DNA of 9,551 nucleotides from Candidatus Lindowiibacteriota bacterium (GTDB lineage Bacteria > Lindowbacteria > 2-12-FULL-62-27), in NCBI GenBank assembly GCA_023249255.1, contig JAHFCY010000121.1, forward strand, positions 1 to 9,551, in the 5' to 3' direction. Position numbers and translations under genes: made by a program. Numbering within the stretch: position 1 is the stretch's first letter; each line of letters opens with the position of its first letter. Of this stretch, positions 6,610 to 9,551 are shown piece after piece. Below the pieces are notes generated by a model. The model searched no databases. It saw nothing but the letters and a program-made list of their open reading frames with translations, and had not been told where the DNA came from.

Positions 6610-6902
6610 ATCATTCTCCTTTCCCACGAAATAGTTCCTTCGATTATTTTTACGGATAACCCAGCATTAATGCGCGGTTTTATTAACGACTCTTTTAATG
6701 CCATGTCATATCTACGCCACGCTCCAACCCCACCAAGCACGAGGCCATGGCAGCCATGGCGGATATCAGAGAAGATATGTGTGCCAATTTTTGGAATCGG
6801 TTGGATTTCCCATGAGTTTGAGTGGCTGGAACTGTTGACGGGGGATGAGTCCTGCAGACCTCCTGATGAAGTCTCGTAGGCCAGATTATTCCCCGAGCTC
6901 AT
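6567..6902 (-). CDS. 111-codon ORF of unknown nature at the end of the pilus operon; possibly a truncated gene
   Basis: ATG at 6902 overlaps the preceding stop in an ATGA arrangement, as at the previous gene junction, and GAGGT lies 4 nt upstream. This is what the next gene of the operon would be expected to look like. The product is not recognised. It is rich in Ser/Asn at first, then has PIPKIGTHIFSDIRHG, a Gly-rich stretch (HGLVLGGVGAW) and a basic middle, with no signal peptide, TM span or secretin feature. Its last 43 nt overlap the CHAT RBS and start in another frame. In operons of this type pilP is usually followed by the secretin gene pilQ/gspD, hundreds of codons long, and nothing like that is here. 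It could be a small real gene, the 5' stub of a gene cut by a rearrangement that brought in the CHAT module, or a chance ORF. Confidence 0.3.
   Translation of the reverse strand: MSSGNNLAYETSSGGLQDSSPVNSSSHSNSWEIQPIPKIGTHIFSDIRHGCHGLVLGGVGAWRRYDMALKESLIKPRINAGLSVKIIEGTISWERRMICQGMWPLWEDKTF
6616..6622 (-). promoter_or_regulatory. Shine-Dalgarno that sets the CHAT start at 6609
   Basis: AAAGGAG on the minus strand (6622-6616) ends 6 nt before ATG 6609. It lies downstream of the alternative GTG at 6627, which it therefore rules out as the main start. Strong spacing and sequence suggest independent, efficient translation of the CHAT gene rather than reliance on coupling to the upstream ORF. Confidence 0.8.
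6664..6673. repeat. Perfect 10-bp palindrome upstream of the CHAT gene
   Basis: GCATTAATGC is its own reverse complement, 54 nt before the CHAT start codon. ATTAA-type words recur at about 6683 and 6694. It is a plausible dimeric regulator site, but a single 10-bp palindrome can also arise by chance. Confidence 0.35.
6744..6760. repeat. Doubled palindrome GCCATGGC-A-GCCATGGC
   Basis: Two copies of the 8-bp palindrome GCCATGGC are separated by a single base. The whole 17 nt is therefore palindromic about that base and can also fold as a 6-bp hairpin with a 5-nt loop. It lies 135-151 nt upstream of the CHAT start, within the uncharacterised 111-codon ORF. There is no T-run, so it is not an intrinsic terminator. 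Tandem binding sites for a dimeric protein are possible. Confidence 0.4.
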
Positions 6903-7465
6903 CTCGACCTCGCAATCACAGCCCTGCCAAAATTCCCCGTAACCACAACCTCATTCAACGAAATCGACGCGACCGTCCCGTCCAGTAGATTGCCATTGAG
7001 CCGAAGTGCCAGCGTCTTACCTTCAATTGTATCGCGGACAAACGCCCTCGGCTCCGGCCCTAGCATGACGCCGGTGAGTTTGTAGCGATCCGCTGGGAAC
7101 ATCAGTTTGAGTTTCTCCGCAATTTGCGGCGATTCGACATTGATGATTTCGAGGTCGTCAGTATTTGTCGATCCTCCGGAGTTTTGCCTGCGCGAGAAAA
7201 GATCACGGGTTCGTGGCGCGGCCGAACTTTCTCCACCGGAGCTGTGGGCTTGTGCCAGCCGGTCCGCATCTTGCAAACAAGCGCGGATCGATTTCTCGGC
7301 CGATTCCGCCTGCGCGGACAGAGACAGGACGGCGGTGTCCGAAGAATGGGTCAGAGCGATACTCTCGCGCTGGGCGCTGGCCCAGTCGACGGAACCGAAC
7401 AGCCAAGCGGCCCATCCGCAGGTCACGAGAATCATGACAACGGCGATGGCGGATTTGGCGGTCAT
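6899..7465 (-). CDS. PilP/GspC-like inner-membrane protein of a type IV pilus or type II secretion-like system
   Basis: 188 residues. A single N-terminal membrane span (residues ~5-25, SAIAVVMILVTCGWAAWLF) follows a very short cytoplasmic start. Residues ~30-85 are a polar, partly helical periplasmic linker. RDLF at 88-91 resembles the RDPF motif of PilP. Residues ~127-186 (YKLTGVMLGPEPRAFVRD ... SLNEVVVTGNFGRAVI) fit the beta-domain of PilP and the homology region of GspC, which links the inner-membrane platform to the secretin. The ATG at 7465 overlaps the previous stop as ATGA and has no clear SD, so translation is likely coupled. Length fits PilP. PilP and GspC cannot be separated on sequence pattern alone; gene order after a PilMN fusion and a PilO-like gene favours PilP. 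Confidence 0.75.
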   Translation of the reverse strand: MTAKSAIAVVMILVTCGWAAWLFGSVDWASAQRESIALTHSSDTAVLSLSAQAESAEKSIRACLQDADRLAQAHSSGGESSAAPRTRDLFSRRQNSGGSTNTDDLEIINVESPQIAEKLKLMFPADRYKLTGVMLGPEPRAFVRDTIEGKTLALRLNGNLLDGTVASISLNEVVVTGNFGRAVIARSR

Positions 7466-7965
7466 GAACGTGTCGCGGGCACGGTCAGGCTAAGCAGGAC
7501 GCCGCCGTTTTTGGAAGTTTCGATCAAGACGTGATCGATCCTTGGGAAAGACGACTCGGCCAGCGAGAGAAAACGCGTAACGTCGGTATAGCGGCCCCAA
7601 AAGCGGATGGTCATTCCGCCTGTGGAAGGATCAAATGACGCGAATTCGACGTTCGATCGTCGGGCGAGGGCAAGCAGGTCTCCGGAAATTCCGTGATAGG
7701 CCGCACGCGTCGATCCGCCGCTTGCTCCGGCGCCTTCTTGGTTGCCGAACAACTTCAGTCGCAGATCGACTTGAAGCGATTTCAGGGTCTCGATTCGCTC
7801 AATCGACGATTTCAGCCCTGTGATTTCCTCCGTCTGAAGTTCGATTGTATGCGCGAGTTCGCGAACCGCGCCGACCTTTTTTGAAAAATAGATGCCCCCA
7901 AACAGGACGAGGACTACGAAAAGAAGCGCACCGAGTCGAGGTATATTGCGAAGATGTCTAAACAC
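7462..7965 (-). CDS. PilO/GspM-like inner-membrane protein
   Basis: 167 residues from GTG 7965, which overlaps the stop of the upstream gene by 8 nt and has GAGGG 10 nt before it. The longer reading from TTG 7992 adds nine residues (MLPFEGPSA) fully inside the upstream gene with no SD, and was rejected. After a short basic N-terminus (FRHLRN), residues ~10-27 form a membrane span (LGALLFVVLVLFGGIYF). Residues ~32-66 are a predicted coiled coil (HTIELQTEEITGLKSSIERI). Residues ~88-165 look like the ferredoxin-like periplasmic domain of PilO/GspM, with NVEFASFDP, a beta strand MTIRFWGRYTDV and the helix RFLSLAESS. It should dimerise with the PilN-like part of the preceding protein and hold the assembly platform together. 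A Gly/Ser/Ala-rich spacer separates coil and domain. Confidence 0.78.
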   Translation of the reverse strand: MFRHLRNIPRLGALLFVVLVLFGGIYFSKKVGAVRELAHTIELQTEEITGLKSSIERIETLKSLQVDLRLKLFGNQEGAGASGGSTRAAYHGISGDLLALARRSNVEFASFDPSTGGMTIRFWGRYTDVTRFLSLAESSFPRIDHVLIETSKNGGVLLSLTVPATRS

Positions 7966-9469
7966 GGCGGATGGGCCCTCGAAGGGCAACAACGAAATTG
8001 ACGGGCTTTCTGGCCCAGACGTCGCCTTCGCGCGTCATGCTCACGATGTCGACCGACACGCCCAATTTATCGCGCAAGGCATCTTGGAAAAAGATGACAT
8101 CCTCGGGCAGGTTGGCTCTCCCTGACAACAGGACGGAGGCCGATTCTCCATCCGAAAAATAGTTTGAATACCGCCCCTGGTCGGCGCTAAGGCCGACTCC
8201 GGATTCGAGTTTATCGAGAGTGATCCCTTCCGGCGCGGCGGCCCCGATAGTCGATAGCAGTTTCGAAATCGAAACAGGGATCGAAAAAGTGTTGGAGCGA
8301 AGCAGATCGAAGCGAACGGCGGCGGCGTTGAGAAGTTGCTTGGCGGATGCGAGATCGGGTTCAAGCTTTCGCAGTTCCGACCGTAGACTTTCGATGGCCT
8401 TTTGATTTTCAACGATTTTGTCCATCCGGACTTTTGTGGCATCCAAAAAGAACGCGTTGGCCGTTACAAACGCGAGCGCCGCCATCGCCGCCCCGCAGGC
8501 GAATATGATTTTATCGTAGACCGATTCCCGAGACCGATGCCCACCTGCCGGCAGTGTTTCTACAGGCTCGGCTAGAAAATTGATTCGTTCTGCCAACTCC
8601 CGTTCTGCACCCACCACGGCCGCTCCGATCGCCATGACGCTCGTCCTCAGGGTTTCCGGCGTCAGAGTTTCGCTGACGACTTTGTCACAAACCGTGAGTT
8701 GATGCACCAAGCTTCTTGGAAAGAGCGCGGCAATCTCGTCCGGAATCTCGGGCATGTCCGGCCAGAGTCCCGTCAGCACGACCTCCTCCGGCACGCCGAA
8801 ATGTTCGTGGTTTTCGATATATCTGACCGTCGTCACGATTTGTTGGAACAGATTCCATTGCCTCGGTGTTTCTTGGCCGGCGGCCTTTGATAATTGCGAC
8901 GGCAACGATCGATGAAACACGGGCCGGCCGTCCCGAACGCCGACGATGTCCACGCCCGTCTGACCCTGATGAAAAATCAGGTAGAACCGCGGAAACACCC
9001 TCTGCTCCAAAATCTCAACCGCCCGGTGCAATGTTGCGGCCGGCGGCAATAGCCCATGGGCCTTTCGAGGATCGATTCCGGCCTCGGCAATCTCCTTGAG
9101 AATGTTCCGGTATCGCGCCTCCATGATACCGTGCATGAACACCACGCCGTCCGGATCACGAATCCCGTCCGTTCGGACCAAAATAAGTTCCTCGGGTTTG
9201 CTGCTGAAAATATCCGCCGAGTAAGCCCGGATGTAGTTGTAGAGGGACCCCTCAAAATCGACGGGAACTCTGGAGTGTCGAACCACAAATGAAAGGTCTT
9301 TTCGGACGGTAATCCAAGCGGAAGCTTCTGGCGGCGCAACGCACTCAATGCGACTCCGACCGCCGGAGAGAGGCCGAACCAAAACGGCACTGACCTCTCC
9401 GCCGTCCAGCGAAATCCCACATGACGTTTCCCCCCCGTCACGCCACAGTCTGCGGACGAGATTTCTCAT
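7958..9469 (-). CDS. PilM-PilN fusion (GspL-like) actin-fold/bitopic platform protein
   Basis: 503 residues, first gene of the operon. Residues ~15-290 have the layout of the actin-like cytoplasmic protein PilM: an N-terminal CGISLDGGEVSAVLV strand pair, a middle IFHQGQTGVDIVGVRDGRPVFHRSL hairpin and VVLTGLWPDMPEI before the last helices. RINFLAEP at 295-302 matches the start of PilN proteins (INLLP-type motif that binds PilM). A membrane span lies at ~321-342, a coiled coil at ~345-385, and a ferredoxin-like periplasmic domain at ~395-498 (APEGITLDKLESG, SVLLSGRANLPEDVIFFQDAL). In most type IV pilus operons these are two genes; in type II secretion GspL has both parts in one chain. The protein thus couples the cytoplasmic motor side to the PilO/PilP complex. 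The ATG at 9469 has no SD. Its stop lies within the next gene. Confidence 0.82.
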   Translation of the reverse strand: MRNLVRRLWRDGGETSCGISLDGGEVSAVLVRPLSGGRSRIECVAPPEASAWITVRKDLSFVVRHSRVPVDFEGSLYNYIRAYSADIFSSKPEELILVRTDGIRDPDGVVFMHGIMEARYRNILKEIAEAGIDPRKAHGLLPPAATLHRAVEILEQRVFPRFYLIFHQGQTGVDIVGVRDGRPVFHRSLPSQLSKAAGQETPRQWNLFQQIVTTVRYIENHEHFGVPEEVVLTGLWPDMPEIPDEIAALFPRSLVHQLTVCDKVVSETLTPETLRTSVMAIGAAVVGAERELAERINFLAEPVETLPAGGHRSRESVYDKIIFACGAAMAALAFVTANAFFLDATKVRMDKIVENQKAIESLRSELRKLEPDLASAKQLLNAAAVRFDLLRSNTFSIPVSISKLLSTIGAAAPEGITLDKLESGVGLSADQGRYSNYFSDGESASVLLSGRANLPEDVIFFQDALRDKLGVSVDIVSMTREGDVWARKPVNFVVALRGPIRRV

Positions 9470-9477
9470 TAGGATGC

Positions 9478-9506
9478 ATCGTAGGACAGCGGCACGGTTG
9501 AGTCAA
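9478..9506 (-). promoter_or_regulatory. Sigma70-type promoter of the pilus-like operon, predicting a nearly leaderless transcript
   Basis: On the minus strand TTGACT (9506-9501, five of six consensus bases) and TACGAT (9483-9478, four of six) are separated by exactly 17 nt. Transcription should start about 7 nt after the -10 box, near 9471, only a couple of bases before ATG 9469. This agrees with the absence of a Shine-Dalgarno sequence. No other gene on this strand is visible upstream to the window edge. Confidence 0.5.
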
Positions 9507-9551
9507 TGGCCAACCTTGACGCACGGAAGGCTGAAACATAGCATGCAGGCT

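Larger units (their letters stand above)
6610..6898 (-). promoter_or_regulatory. Region upstream of the CHAT module: candidate control region, weak promoter only
   Basis: Almost 290 nt separate the pilP-like stop from the CHAT ATG, unlike the overlapping genes on both sides, and the 50-130 nt before the CHAT start are AT-rich. On the minus strand the best promoter-like pair is ATGACA (6709-6704) and GTTAAT (6687-6682) with a 16-nt spacer, which is a weak match. A 10-bp palindrome at 6664-6673 would then sit just after the predicted start of transcription, where an operator could act. No intrinsic terminator was found that would isolate the CHAT module from the pilus operon. Confidence 0.25.

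Noticed and set aside
6610-6627. GTG at 6627 as the start of the CHAT gene
   Set aside because: The AAAGGAG at 6622-6616 lies downstream of it and points to ATG 6609.
6670-6879. 69-codon plus-strand ORF in the gap before the CHAT gene
   Set aside because: No SD and no recognisable motif. It is antisense to the 111-codon ORF, which at least has operon-like start context.
3027-6902. The CHAT-hydrolase region as a defined mobile element
   Set aside because: No transposase, integrase, tRNA target or flanking direct repeats could be found by eye. The AT-richer stretches alone are not enough.
7966-7992. TTG at 7992 as the start of the PilO-like gene
   Set aside because: No SD, and the extra residues lie inside the PilMN gene. 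GTG 7965 has GAGGG upstream and puts the membrane span at the usual place.
1-9551. CRISPR arrays, tRNA or rRNA genes, riboswitches
   Set aside because: No regularly spaced repeats, cloverleaf-like segments or conserved RNA motifs were seen on either strand.

Overview
The window looks like a chromosomal segment of a Gram-negative bacterium with many large exported proteins. It carries type IV pilus / type II secretion-like inner-membrane genes, a secreted kinesin-light-chain-type TPR protein, a caspase-like CHAT protein and GTG/TTG starts. A PVC-group or related deep-branching phylum would fit, but no gene here fixes the taxonomy, so this is a weak inference.

Left arm (1-3026, + strand): the 3' end of a large, probably surface or secreted beta-rich protein (stop at 857); a 32-codon ORF (879-977) in the same frame whose end resembles the tail of that protein; and an intact exported protein (978-3026) with a signal peptide, a beta-rich lectin-like N-terminal half and about ten TPR units. 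The small ORF's stop codon abuts the ATG of the TPR gene, so the three are probably transcribed together.

Middle (3084-6609, - strand, convergent with the left arm): a compact two-gene module. The upstream gene encodes a 791-residue protein with a degenerate class III nucleotide-cyclase-like domain, a Pro/Gly-rich linker, a beta-sandwich-like segment and a C-terminal CHAT caspase-like protease domain with His653 and Cys695 in place. The downstream gene encodes a 385-residue alpha/beta hydrolase with a Ser/Asp/His triad. It starts at a TTG that overlaps the CHAT stop by 8 nt and has its own AGGAG. The pairing suggests a sensor-protease plus lipase/esterase effector, and it is the best candidate in the window for an undescribed system.

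Right arm (6899-9469, - strand): three tightly overlapping genes for the inner-membrane platform of a type IV pilus or type II secretion-like machine: a PilM-PilN fusion (GspL-like), a PilO/GspM-like protein and a PilP/GspC-like protein. A good sigma70-type promoter lies so close to the first ATG that the transcript would be nearly leaderless. The secretin gene that would normally follow pilP is absent. Instead an ATGA overlap leads into a 111-codon ORF of unknown nature that runs into the start of the CHAT gene. The 6610-6898 interval holds two palindromes and only a weak promoter candidate. No terminator is visible between the pilus genes and the CHAT module, so read-through is possible.

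No tRNA, rRNA, CRISPR array, transposase or integrase was seen.
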